Assembly: GCA_020137815.1 (NCBI GenBank)
Contig: CM035359.1
Coordinates: forward strand, 7,227,239-7,291,238
Reading direction: 5' to 3'
DNA from: Hormiphora californensis
Taxonomy: Eukaryota > Ctenophora > Tentaculata > Cydippida > Pleurobrachiidae
Length of the DNA stretch: 64,000 nt
The translations under genes and the position numbers were made by a program. Below, piece after piece: positions 9,801-19,320 of the stretch (position 1 is its first letter; each line of letters begins with the position of its first letter). The notes beneath the pieces are model-generated. The model was not told where the DNA came from. It saw only the letters and a list, made by a program, of their open reading frames with translations, and did no database searches.

Positions 9801-12800
9801 GAACTCTAACAATGCTTTAAACTTATTATGAATATAAATGGATGTAAGGGCGGGCTCTTTAATCAGCAATTCACTATCACTTAATGCATCTACGCCAGGC
9901 AAGTCCTTGTTTAAGTCTCGTAACATACTAATTAATTCGGGCCAGGCATACTCGGCAGGACTAAATGTGGCGAAGAATGTGGGTGGACCGTGCTTTTCTG
10001 TTTGTGCTTTCAGTTTCTGTTTAACACTGCCCCAATACTGCTTAGTACCAGGAATATCACGAAGACAGGCGGAGATTCTCCTAGTGATGCTCTCATCGTT
10101 GCTTTTTATCATTTTTAGAAGCTCCCCAGCATTCAGCTTTTCCAGACCTGATACGTTTCTCAATGCTCCGTAAACACTTTGGGTGATCTTTCGTCTCATC
10201 TGGACCCCGGCCAAGTAAAACAAGTACTGGGATGAATGTCTGAAGCGAGCATCCCCTGACAACAGCCGTGTCTTGCTGTACTGAATAGGATTGCATTTCA
10301 ATTCAGTTGGCCGAGTATCAAGAAGACTTCCTTCCCCATAGCTGAACAGCTCGGGGAACGAGAGCAGCTCAATCAGCTCGTCGTTTGGACTCGTTGGTGT
10401 TGAATCAACCTTCAATAGCTCGTATAGGTCGTCCAAGCTTCCGTCTAAAATGGCATCTAGATTGGTGAACGACATTTCCTCCATCCTGTTTTTAAAGTCA
10501 TCAGATGATATCTTTTGAATTAGCTTTTTGATTTTTTCTGCATCTAAGTTTTCCTCAGTCACATCTTCTTCGTCATCATCCAAGCTAGAAAAGTCCGAAA
10601 TAGAGCCTGTTTGATCTTCACCTTGGGTATTTGCTTTGACAGAATTATCTTGATCTTTTGGAGGAGCAGAAGGGACAATGGGTGGAGCTGGTGAGACTGT
10701 TGGATTTACATGTGAGGGTTTAGTTTCTTTCTTGGTTCCTTTGTTACTACCTCCGATCATCTTTTCTGAAGACTCAATGACCTCTACAGTTCGTCGTTTT
10801 GAAAAACTGCAAATGAAGCACAAGTTGGCCGACTTACTCCTGCTTTCTAAGTCAACATAATCCTGAAGTAGTACACGTAGAGTCTCGCTGTCAATCTGTG
10901 ATAACGGGAAGATCCCCCCTTTAAGTAGTAGCTCGTATTGCTGGCAAAGAATTTTCATTGCTGGACGACAGCTGTCTCTGCAGAACTCTAGTTTTAGAAC
11001 AGATTCTAAAATATAGCATATTTGGTTCAGCAGATAGATGTTTGTATTTGAAACATCAGGATTACCCTTGGTAATTACAACCGACTCCATAACACTCTGT
11101 AGTTTTTCGACAGACTGGGAAGTCAATGAGGTGTCAAGTGGTATAACCCAGGGTCGAGGTATGATTGAATACTTAATGATATTTGTGCTGTCAACATTTT
11201 TATCGCATTTAACACATTGGCTACTAAAGTGTACCTTTCTCGCTTTAGCAGTCAGTACTTTAGAAGTTATGCTGTTTACCTTTTCTAATCTATTAACTAT
11301 CTTACGAATACTTGAAGTGAATGGTGACAGAGCCTTGCCCTCGTGAGCCTTGAACTCGTAACGCTCGTGACATGATCTACACAAAAGTCTATTGGTACTC
11401 AATGTATCTAAGATATGAAAATACAATTTTCTAGAGTTCGTGAGTTCAGTATACACTCTACTATTTTTATCTATTGATATTTCTTTTGTACTCGTTGCTT
11501 TCTTCACGGTTATCTTCGTTTGGCAAATAGTACAAAGAAATTTAATGTCGATTGGGCCAGTATGGTATGAATGTAGAGTGTGAAACCTTTCTATCATCCC
11601 TTGTTGAGAATACAGTGATGGTCCAACCCGTACTAAATGTAACCGCTTGACCATTAACTGATGCTTGCAACCCTTGCATACATTATCCTGAGATTCTACC
11701 CGTCTGTACATCTCCAATAATATCCGCCCAATCATGTCTTTATTATTTTCCCCCACACTTCCCCCTGTCATCCGAATATCATCACCATCACTATTACCTG
11801 AAGCATCGATTTGGGATACTGTAGTCATGTGAGAATGAGTGGGACTATCGGTTTCCATATAAGTGTCAAGTGTGATATGAGAGGCTAATTCATCAGGCCC
11901 GGATACGTCTGGTTCTTTTCTGGTACTCTGGCTCATTGTTTGCCCCAGCTGCGATACTATAGTGAGTCTGCTATTATCAGTATTGGTAGGAGTCTGACTC
12001 AATGAGTCCAGAGTAACCAGACTAGGATAAACATTATCACATTGATCAGTATTGGTAGGAGTCTGACTCAATGAGTCCAGAGTAACCAGACTAGGATAAA
12101 CATTATCACATTGATCAGCTCTAGTTCTAATGTTCGATACTACAGTTAGCTGGCTACTATCAGGAATTGAATTATCATTGTCTACAGAATTAGAGCTATC
12201 ATTGTCACTATAAGTAGAGCTATCATAATCAGACTTATAACTGTCCAATGTGACCATGCTTGTATCCATTTTGACCGGTTTTGATAAATTACCTCTCGTT
12301 TGAATTTCCGATATCACTGAATATTCGCTATCGCAAGATTCATTAGAAAGGTAATCAACAGTTTTTAAGCTACCCGGTGTGTCACCCATATAGTCATACA
12401 TTGGTAAATCCCATACCGAGTCGCCTGGCTGATCGTTTGAGTCAGCTGGACAACTACGATCTGGTGACGCTGCTCCCAAGTTAGCTAGAAAATCAATTAC
12501 ATCTTGGTCCGGCTCAACATCAATACTGTCATTTTTAGAGTCATTTTCATCACTTTCACCAATATCAAATTTTGGTAATATGTCATTGGGGTCTGGAGGC
12601 AGCGTCACATTTGCATACTTAGGATTGTGCTCAATAAGCCACTGGAGTGCTCTGTATACCCGATCAACATTGACAAGTTGATTCCATACCATTTTACTTT
12701 TATTCGGTACACCTAAGACTTGAATTAGTTTATCAGCTTTAGCAGGATCAATCAACCCCCCATTGCGAGCAGCCTCTATTTCCTTGATAGTATCCTCTAG

Positions 12801-13238
12801 AGGCATGGGAATATGAATGCAACTACCCACCATTGCCCTCATCTTTTCACTTCTCTTGAGATGACCCCCCATCGGACCTAACACAACAGTAGTCTGGAAC
12901 ATGTTCACTTGTCTAAGAAGGATCATCTCAAATACATTGAGTTCGCTAAGCTCTTTAGGCATCGTTCCTGTATCTAATAAATTCATTATAGATGTTCGTG
13001 GCATTTCCCCAGCATTAAACTTATTATGACAATACTGACACAGTACTTTGCCAATGAGTGTGTCAGTGACTGTATTTCCCTTTTCTAAGTGAGCAGAACT
13101 GTTGAGATATTGATACAGCTTGTGATACATTGTACCTTCCTGCTTAACTTTCTTCATCCGGGAGCTAATCACTTTCTCCTCATCCTCCCGAACTAGAACG
13201 TTACAGCTGATACAACTTCTCTTGTACACGCTCATAAC
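6810..13238 (-). CDS. Helitron transposase, terminal exon (Rep HUH nuclease + PIF1-type helicase)
   Basis: Last exon of a rolling-circle transposase gene, 2142 codons to the stop at 6810-6812. The acceptor at 13239-13240 joins ...LDVFNGK to VMSVYKRSCISC. N-terminal region: several Cys-pair zinc-finger motifs (SCISC, LCQYCH, CKGCKHQ, CTIC, CRSCH, CVKC), then an acidic Ser/Thr-rich segment. The Helitron-like N domain shows the HUH motif in RGTVHFHCLFWIEG (about 9713-9733) and the paired tyrosines in YICKYILKE (about 9265-9290), which cut and join single-stranded DNA. The SF1 helicase shows Walker A GFGGTGKS (about 8260-8285), Walker B VVIDEVSM (about 8005-8030), ILFGDLLQLKP, and the C-terminal ITIHKSQGLSLD and YVCLSRV. 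All key residues are present and the frame is open, so the element may be active. The conserved Helitron ends (5' TC, 3' hairpin with CTRR) were not located. Confidence 0.95.
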   Translation of the reverse strand, partial: VMSVYKRSCISCNVLVREDEEKVISSRMKKVKQEGTMYHKLYQYLNSSAHLEKGNTVTDTLIGKVLCQYCHNKFNAGEMPRTSIMNLLDTGTMPKELSELNVFEMILLRQVNMFQTTVVLGPMGGHLKRSEKMRAMVGSCIHIPMPLEDTIKEIEAARNGGLIDPAKADKLIQVLGVPNKSKMVWNQLVNVDRVYRALQWLIEHNPKYANVTLPPDPNDILPKFDIGESDENDSKNDSIDVEPDQDVIDFLANLGAASPDRSCPADSNDQPGDSVWDLPMYDYMGDTPGSLKTVDYLSNESCDSEYSVISEIQTRGNLSKPVKMDTSMVTLDSYKSDYDSSTYSDNDSSNSVDNDNSIPDSSQLTVVSNIRTRADQCDNVYPSLVTLDSLSQTPTNTDQCDNVYPSLVTLDSLSQTPTNTDNSRLTIVSQLGQTMSQSTRKEPDVSGPDELASHITLDTYMETDSPTHSHMTTVSQIDASGNSDGDDIRMTGGSVGENNKDMIGRILLEMYRRVESQDNVCKGCKHQLMVKRLHLVRVGPSLYSQQGMIERFHTLHSYHTGPIDIKFLCTICQTKITVKKATSTKEISIDKNSRVYTELTNSRKLYFHILDTLSTNRLLCRSCHERYEFKAHEGKALSPFTSSIRKIVNRLEKVNSITSKVLTAKARKVHFSSQCVKCDKNVDSTNIIKYSIIPRPWVIPLDTSLTSQSVEKLQSVMESVVITKGNPDVSNTNIYLLNQICYILESVLKLEFCRDSCRPAMKILCQQYELLLKGGIFPLSQIDSETLRVLLQDYVDLESRSKSANLCFICSFSKRRTVEVIESSEKMIGGSNKGTKKETKPSHVNPTVSPAPPIVPSAPPKDQDNSVKANTQGEDQTGSISDFSSLDDDEEDVTEENLDAEKIKKLIQKISSDDFKNRMEEMSFTNLDAILDGSLDDLYELLKVDSTPTSPNDELIELLSFPELFSYGEGSLLDTRPTELKCNPIQYSKTRLLSGDARFRHSSQYLFYLAGVQMRRKITQSVYGALRNVSGLEKLNAGELLKMIKSNDESITRRISACLRDIPGTKQYWGSVKQKLKAQTEKHGPPTFFATFSPAEYAWPELISMLRDLNKDLPGVDALSDSELLIKEPALTSIYIHNKFKALLEFITGDAKPLGKVKSHFVRYEYQSRGTVHFHCLFWIEGAPIIGQASDAEVASFLQEHITCRMPDKILEPTLHKIVTQFQTHLCRKYCLRTVKSQKRFVCACRFGFPQPISQSLVLRDVMSSLVGRFTRKFKKRLYDLVRNREEVNINSYNPALLFNWGGNMDIQFVAENSFSVCEYICKYILKEETSNLSCDFSNLALQEGSIFQRYLKFAFSFMKQREIGANEACDLMFLKGGDLWTSSENYMWVPTTVPEQRNRTIKKLADLEKDTGSNELFYRDIVHDFYPKRGIDADSLNLFRFTSKYERCYGKAGFAVKHNGKVIGRLKIRSREPVIYHHNYNVKTSPELFYYSMLCLYKPWRTEAGILGNSKTFQQEFLRCIDDLDPKFNDLREYSQRRLDIEKVREEMKEKVDTAVKAEEDGSKEDGSADADQEQDQDGVQDGGDDALNDYIAGMSTIKTQKELDDYVATLNVEQLDAYNQVTSSILHMIEHENGTCKKKDCEPQLLLYVSGFGGTGKSYLIAAITGFCYVQREVLKQKAGLLLMAPTGVAALNILAQTIHAILNIPVEHGCTPKYSSYKSDKLHRVRQAMSDLKCVVIDEVSMVSNILLFYISLRLSEIFKGREGGNKPFGGRCIILFGDLLQLKPVLAAYPFVDVTGEQVKKLTGGVPFTQNLWRLFSFVELTINQRQKSDGSNWKDLLSRLRVGGLTSGDIKLLNSRMIKLDDDGDNKKAKERIINYFINLTKTDNRAVCLLPARAMVNEFNEAMLQQTCPETVVIEAIDEIQPCAPSKSKRIKEGIQKLDKLDDSRNTGALEKVLHLGIGVRVMLRRNLDVTNGLVNGSMGDIVGITYSPSKIAESLKIKFDNVKEPQVVARDRREIMIFSGGFFFRSQFPITLSYAITIHKSQGLSLDTVLTDLGSRVFTAGQTYVCLSRVRTLEGVHLINFSPKRAKASVPALKEYVTLGCRGSYMPRAPVSELKVGGKKVPERVWWTNKANIVV
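11980..12117 (-). repeat. In-frame 69-bp tandem duplication in the Helitron protein
   Basis: Two consecutive 69-bp units (11980-12048, 12049-12117) appear identical base for base. They duplicate 23 residues containing PSLVTLDSLSQTP. Identity at synonymous sites implies a very recent event. Confidence 0.9.
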
Positions 13239-13257
13239 CTGGAGGTGATTTAAATGT

Positions 13258-13281
13258 TTACAAAACAAGAGAGAGAAAGAA

Positions 13282-13335
<54 letters not shown>
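13258..13335. repeat. GA microsatellite at the terminal-exon acceptor of the Helitron gene
   Basis: (GA)n on the + strand, i.e. (CT)n on the coding strand, just upstream of the acceptor at 13239. It probably serves as an oversized pyrimidine tract. The Ser-Leu runs it encodes are not protein. Confidence 0.85.
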
Positions 13336-13338
<3 letters not shown>

Positions 13339-13383
13339 AGAGAAAGTGTGTGTGTGATCGAGAGAGACAAGGATTTTACTTAC

Positions 13384-16217
13384 TTTTCCGTTAAAGACAT
13401 CCAAGAAATTTCCGAATTTCTCCTGCATTGTTTCTTCAGTGATGGGCCCCTCATTCCGCTGAGCATCAAACGTCTGGGGAGGTGATGCGACTGTGTACTG
13501 CATCAGCTTCAGAATGTACTGTAGGTCTCCAAGTGCACACGCAGTATCCAGATCGGTTAGTATATTGTCGGTTTTTTTAAGGTCTGCAATGAACCGATAT
13601 ACCTGGGGATTTTTGTATTATATCTCAGCATTGCGATATTTGTAACCCGGTGTCAATCATGCTGATCCTATCGGTCATAAAGGATTCAGTGTATGAAATG
13701 TATTAGAATCTTGACAAACATTAGTAACTAACCTTCCTGGCATCCCGATAGTGAACCGCTAGATTTTGGATCATCACATAACCACTTCCACATGCAGTTA
13801 TGGGGTCATGACACCTTTCTGGGTGGTTGCGTTTGGTGGCAGTCATCGTGTACAGGTCTTTCAGTGGTGAAATCGCCTCATCGTGTCTGCATTTAGTTAG
13901 ATCATGGATAAATCTTCTCCCTTTCTTGTAATCCTCTAAATTTTCCACCTCCTTCAAAAACTCGACGAACTGTTTAATCTGCTCCGTTGTTGCACCTACA
14001 AAAAGCAATCATTATCATTATCCCATTACGTTTGTTAAGTTACTTAAATTGTTACTTAAATTGTTAAATTGTTAAGTTACTTAAATTGATTGTTAGGTTG
14101 TACCAGGTACTTAATAAGTACCTGGTACAACCTACCAATCAATTATTACATAACATCAGGCAGCAGCCGTAGTTAAGTGAAAGTTACCTATGCAATTGTC
14201 ATCACATAACTTTTCAGCATCTGTTCCTGAGTAACCAGTAGCGTCCTTGAAACTGAATTTAGGAAAGTATGCCTCTGTTCCCTTTGCATGACAAGGAAGC
14301 CCAAGTACCTCTTCTCCCACCTAAAAATAGTATTAATTGTTATGGTACTGACTTGGCGTATGCACAACATTAAAATGAACAAAAATGGTATTGTAATGAA
14401 CAAATTTCAAACCTGTTTATCCTTTGAAAGTTTATATCTTGCCACTATTTCTTCACAGGTTCCTTTCAACCGTAAAACAGCCACAGCTATACATCTAACC
14501 AGTCCGTCCCTCTGCTGAATTACTTTTGCAGTCAGGTGATTTGTTATGATCTGAAATAAGAAGTATGTTAGTGTAGTAGCTTTGGTCTGTCGAGTTAAAT
14601 TGCATAAAATTTATCCCGGAACTTCAAAAATGCAGATAAGACTTTCTGCAATCAGCTGTCTCAAATATACTCATGTGTACTGTGTAGCATACATCAAATA
14701 ATCAATATAAGTATTTGCATGTGAGAGTACCTGTTTCAATCGTAGAATACTGTGAGCTTGTTCTGCACCGGGAGAGACCAACTTGTATAATTTTTTAACC
14801 TGACCACGTGGTATCTTATCAAGCCTTCTCCTGAAGATAGATATATACACTTGATTACAATTATACTAATTTACAAAGCGGAAAAGGTCTATAATTGCTG
14901 GCCACAGTTAAAAAGCATGTATGATAAACTGTGTGTGATAAACTGTGTGTGATATACTGTGTGTGATAAACTGTGTGTGATAATTAACTGTGTGTGATAA
15001 ACTGTGTGTGATAATTAACTCTGTGTGATAATTAACTGTGTGTCTTACCTTTATGTTGACGTTTAAACTGCGGCATAGCCGCAGTTTAAACGTCAACATA
15101 AAGGTAAGACACACAATCTTACAATCTTACAAACCTGATTATATCTGTGAGGTTGAACTTGTAGTTGAGTTCGTTTCTACTCCTCATGTGTGCCGATCCT
15201 TTGAATATTCCTTTTGCTCTGTCAATTAAACTTTTGAATCGGTGTGACCTGACCAGCCGTGGATAGTATACCGTCCTCCTATCTTTGAGAATAATCTCCT
15301 TATACTTGTTGAATGCAGTCGAGACATCTTCACTGCTGGTATGATTTCTTATTGTTTTTAAGGCATCTTTATTCTTTACATCAATCTTTAACGACTCCGA
15401 ATCCAATGATAATGCCGAGACATCTCCATCTTGAGTGAAAAACCTTTTGTACGGCTGAAGACGACGCCGTTTCCGCTTGAGATAGGCCAACTTATCTTTG
15501 TTTTGTTGTTTCTTCTCCCACACACGCTTTTTTAAAGCCAGCTGTCGCTTAATACTATCATCTTGTCTGTATTTTTTGTCCGCGATAGCTTGAGACTGGA
15601 TCCCTGCAGCTGTTTTGTCGTATTTTTTGTCCGCGATAGCTTGAGCTAGCTTACCCTCAGCTGTCTGTGCACGTTTTTTGTTAGCTGACGCTTGAGACTG
15701 GATCCCCGCAGTTGTCTGAGAATAGCGTTTCTTGCATAGCTTAGTTGTTTCAGCTCCTACTTCATTATTCTTATATCTTTTGTTTCTCGCGGCCTTTAAC
15801 TCTTTTGCTGTAGGGAGTTTAGACTAAATTAGAGGTAATCATAATTCTCATGAAACTGATCAGAAACTGATCAATAACTGACCAGAGTTATCAGTTAATA
15901 TGACGGAACATCATCTTTTAAAAACCAATCAACGTTCTCGTGAATCTAAGTTTAAAGTGGTCCATAACAAATGAATAAATACATAGGCATTTATGCTTAC
16001 CCCTTTTTTCCTGGTTCGTTAAACTCTCCTGTGTTGCCGTGTCGCTTTGGACATCCAAATTGGCACTAATAGGACTGCTAGTGCGGACAACATCCGTATC
16101 ATCATCTTCAATTGTAGATGCAAACGTGATGGCTGCTTTAGCTTTTTTAAATTTCCTTCCAATACTCTTTGGCCTCTTTCTCTTTTTAGCCTGCGAGCAG
16201 ATGAACAAAGTGTTAAT

Positions 16218-16309
<92 letters not shown>

Positions 16310-16573
16310 ATGCGTAATGATTGGATCAATTTGACACCGACCTAAGATCGCTTTTTTCTACTTGTATAGTATTGTTTTTTAACTTACCTTATCTCCGGAA
16401 GGTCCTCCTCCGACAAGTTCAGTTGCTAATCTCCCCTTCATGAGCTCCTCGTCGCTATCATAAACAATGTCCCCAAAAGTAAGAATACCAAGTCGGTAGG
16501 GTTTCCATGGTGTACAGACAGCTCCGGATTTCCAGATTGAACGCTTTTTAGGCACGGGTATGACACTTTCACC
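13384..16573 (-). CDS. Helitron transposase gene, internal upstream exons
   Basis: Eight exons, phase-consistent on the minus strand, in transcription order: 16573-16388, 16190-16001, 15807-15135, 14830-14731, 14550-14413, 14320-14188, 13995-13733 and 13602-13384. They join the SGNH-like exon and three repeated exons upstream to the Rep-helicase exon downstream. The 15.1-15.8 kb exon encodes a Lys/Arg-rich, repeat-bearing stretch (IQSQAIADKKY iterated) and then NHTSSEDVSTAFNKYKEIIL. The 13.7-14.3 kb exons encode a Cys/His-containing segment (LGLPCHAKGTEAYFPKFSF, RNHPERCHDPITACGSGY). I do not recognise a domain in these; nucleic-acid binding is only a guess from the basic composition. The acceptor at 15808 was chosen because the further acceptor gives a stop. 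Confidence 0.8.
14086..14143. repeat. Perfect palindrome, arms about 28 bp
   Basis: TTGATTGTTAGGTTGTACCA and its complement meet at GGTACTTAATAAGTACC, inside an intron of the Helitron gene. One internal mismatch at the outer end. It could be a tiny MITE or a hairpin-forming insertion. Confidence 0.85.
14925..15036. repeat. Short tandem repeat, TGTGTGATAAAC family
   Basis: About eight degenerate iterations of a 14-19-bp unit (AACTGTGTGTGATA), immediately before a perfect hairpin and just downstream (on the minus strand) of the donor at 15134. Confidence 0.85.
15038..15114. repeat. Perfect 77-bp palindrome
   Basis: GTGTGTCTTACCTTTATGTT...GCGGC/ATA/GCCGC... is mirrored exactly, with arms of about 37 bp and a loop of about 3 bases. 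It lies about 20 bases inside an intron, downstream of the donor at 15134 of the Helitron gene. Confidence 0.9.
16219..16304. repeat. GA microsatellite
   Basis: Essentially pure (GA)n of about 85 bp. It lies in the intron just 5' (coding strand) of the exon 16190-16001, again a giant pyrimidine tract on the coding strand. Confidence 0.95.
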
Positions 16574-16599
16574 CTGTAAAAAAAATATCTCTCTAATAA

Positions 16600-17340
16600 A
16601 CAGTGATGGTCGTAATCGGGCTAATTAGAGCAAAGATTTAGTTGCTAGTAGTCACCATATTTTACCTGTTGTTTAGGATTGTTGGTAGGTGGGAGGGAAG
16701 GATCACAGACAGCAGTTTCAGAAGTCGCACTTTTAGACACGACAGGATCAATTGCAATGTTAGGCAGAGGTTGTGTTGGAGCTGGCCCGGGTAGGAAACT
16801 TTCACCCTGTAAAAAATTATCTCTCTAATAAACAGTGATGGTCGTAATCCGTAATCGGGCTAATTAGAGCAAAGATTCAGTTGCTAGTAGTCACCATATC
16901 TTACCTGTTGTTTAGGATTGTTGGTAGGTGGGAGGGAAGGATCACAGACAGCAGTTTCAGAAGTCGCACTTTTAGACACGACAGGATCAATTGCAATGGT
17001 AGGCAGAGGTTGTGTTGGAGCTGGCCCGGGTAGGACACTTTCACCCTGTAAAAAGTTATCTCTCTAATAAACAGTGATGGTCGTAATCGGGCTAATTAGA
17101 GCAAAGATTCAGTTGCTAGTAGTCACCATATCTTACCTGTTGTTTAGGATTGTTGGTAGGTGGGAGGGAAGGATCACAGACAGCAGTTTCAGAAGTCGCA
17201 CTTTTAGACACGACAGGATCAATTGCAATGGTAGGCAGAGGTTGTGTTGGAGCTGGCCCGGGTAGGAAACTTTCACCCTGTAAAAAGTTGTCTCTCTAAT
17301 AAACAGTGATGGTCGTAATCGGGCTAATTAGAGCAAAGAT
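16600..17340 (-). repeat. Triplicated exon-plus-intron unit in the Helitron gene
   Basis: Three 141-bp exons (16666-16806, 16905-17045, 17137-17277, minus strand), each with its flanking intron of about 91-98 bp, form a tandem array with a period of about 230-240 bp. Each exon encodes 47 residues starting GES and rich in Pro and Thr (PGPAPTQPLP, DPSLPPTNNPKQQ), in phase 0. Any copy number therefore keeps the reading frame. Copies differ by only a few bases in exon and intron alike, indicating recent duplication. A fourth, divergent exon (16388-16573) begins with the same GES followed by VIPVP. Confidence 0.93.
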
Positions 17341-17379
17341 TCAGTTGCTAGTAGTAGTAGTCATTATATAACTTGTTAC

Positions 17380-17848
17380 CTGGTATCGCAGTTGATGATA
17401 TGAGCGTAGTCCCCAGAGAAGTTCTTTATGTGGGTTATAGAAACTGTGTACCACTCCGGATATACAACATCGTAGAAAGTGGTAACCACAGTCAGAAAGA
17501 TGTAGGCCTCCTCTGCTCAAGAACACTCGGCGGTCAAAATACCTATCCTCAGCCATCCCTGAAAGAAGCGTGACCCCCCTCTCCCCTCCAGTAATACTAG
17601 GCAAGGCGTGGTTAAACTGTTTAACTCGATCGTTATGCCTATCTAGTCTAGGTAGAACTGGCATGCAAAATATTTCAGCATTAGGAAATTGCCGCCTAGA
17701 AATAGAGATCAAATCTTGGTAGGCAATAATCATATCTTTAATAGCATCTCCATTAGCTATGTTGTTTGTACCTACCTGTATGAAGAGTGCATCCAATGAC
17801 GGGTTACCCCGTGTAATGGTGGGTTTGAGAGCATTCGAGAGAAAACGG
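17380..17848 (-). CDS. SGNH/GDSL-hydrolase-like exon upstream of the Helitron transposase
   Basis: Open minus-strand frame ending at a phase-0 donor (17379-17376). It reads FLSNALKPTI...DALFIQVGTNNIANGD, then LISISRRQFPNAEIFCMPVL, then GGLHLSDCGY. The VGTNN block and the Asp/His region near the C-terminus (here GLHLSDxG) are typical of SGNH-hydrolase-like domains carried by some transposable elements. The nucleophile GDS block should lie further 5', where the sequence becomes unreadable (17850 onward), so catalytic competence cannot be judged. Spacing and phase join it to the three repeated exons and the Rep-helicase. Fusion to the transposase is inferred, not proven. Confidence 0.65.
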
Positions 17849-17849
17849 A

Positions 17850-19320
17850 GCCCTCCGGGGGTTAAAAATGACCCTTTTTTGACTGAAAAAACTTTGAAAA
17901 CTCCCGGTTTTCGTGATAAGGGGGAGCGGGAAAATGTTGTCGAAACGGGTCACCAACCCAAAGGCAGATCGGGGAAAAATTTCGGAAATTGGTTGGGGTT
18001 GTAAAGCAAGGGGCGGTATCTGCTGAAGGCGTTTAACGTTAGAGAAAACGAGTTTTGCAAATGGCATATTCCTTAGATTTGACGGGTAAAAGGAAATTTC
18101 GTGACTATCTCGCAGCTTACCCTTTTTTTTTGATCTGAAACCGGGGAAAAAAATCAAATTTTGACCATGGGAGTGGCGCCGTTCCACGTGATAGTTTTAA
18201 AGGAAAAAATATAGGTTTTTTAAAACCTTTGCAGCTGCATTAGATCGCGTTTTTTTTATTTTAAAGGGTTCGAATGCGGGGCGGGGGGGAAATTCAATTT
18301 TCAAACCAAAGAGAGCACGCCGCCCCGTGTGTTATAGGAAAAAGAAAATTTGGTCCTGTCAACTGTCTGAAGTGGCAGGGGGCCTTTAAAAAAAACCCTT
18401 GATGGGGGGGGAAGGGAAACAAAAAAAAAACCCCCCAAAAACCCCCTTTCCCTGAAAAATTGGGTTAAAATTTTTTTTCCTTCTTCCTCTCATTGCTCTC
18501 TTTTTCCCCTTTTCCCTTTTTCTTCCACTCTCTTCTTTCTTCCTCTCTCTCTCTTCTCTCTCTCCTTCTCTCTCTTCTCTCTCCTCAAAAGGGGGTTTCC
18601 TTTTTTTTTGTGTGGTTTTCGAACAGGGTAAAAACCTTCTTTTTCTTCTGCGTCTTTTCTTTTGGGGCTCCATCTCTTATCCCCTTCGTTTCTCCGCTTC
18701 CCTTTTTGTGTTTTTCGGCTCTTAGATGGGCCCCCTTTTTTTTCCATCCTTTTATTTTGTTGGGAAAAAAGCTTTCTATACTTTTTCTTCTCTTTTCCCC
18801 TTCGGCATTTGGGCCCTTAGAAACGTGTTTCAAAATTCCCAAGTTTCTGAAGTTGGGCGTTATCTTTATAAGGGGTTTCGTTTTAATCAGAAACTTTAGG
18901 GTGTAAAAGGCTAAAAAAAATTTGGTTTTATTCAAAAAGTCTTACTTAGCGGTTTTTTAGAGCTTGGACAGTTTTTAAAAACCATTGTTACACAATTCAA
19001 AAGGTTTTTTGGTAACAAACGAGGTGTTAAAATTTAGTCGTTTTTTTGTTAAAAATGATTATTTTAAATTTTGGGGTTAAAAACCCCGGGCTACCACATA
19101 ATAGACCCCGGGACATTTTTTGTTTTTTACATGCCTTTTTCTTAAAAAAAAAGAGATAAATTGACCTTTTAAAATTAGTAGATCTATCTTGTTGGCACTG
19201 TATACCCAAATTTTTAGATGATTGGTGCAGTGGGGGCCTCGTATGGGCGTTGCAAAATGCCATTTTTGGCTAAAACTAAAAAAAAAGTTATTACTGCACT
19301 CTGGCACGCGCGGCTGGGGG
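17850..19320. other. Low-quality or degenerate block, no confident gene
   Basis: Sequence texture changes abruptly. There are many homopolymers of 6-10 bases (T, A, G, C), runs such as CCCTTTTTTTTT, and frames that look coding in pieces but break repeatedly. The SGNH frame appears to continue from about 17848 but is lost. This looks like uncorrected long-read sequence or a gap filled without polishing. Normal texture returns after about 19330. Confidence 0.6.

Noticed and set aside
15918-16000. Read-through coding sequence beyond the exon 16190-16001
   Set aside because: A GTAAGC donor lies at the boundary and the following sequence does not continue the composition or phase of the next exon.
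18386-18935. Several overlapping Lys/Arg- or Phe-rich open frames
   Set aside because: Low-complexity homopolymer DNA in the poor-quality block; no domain and no splice support.
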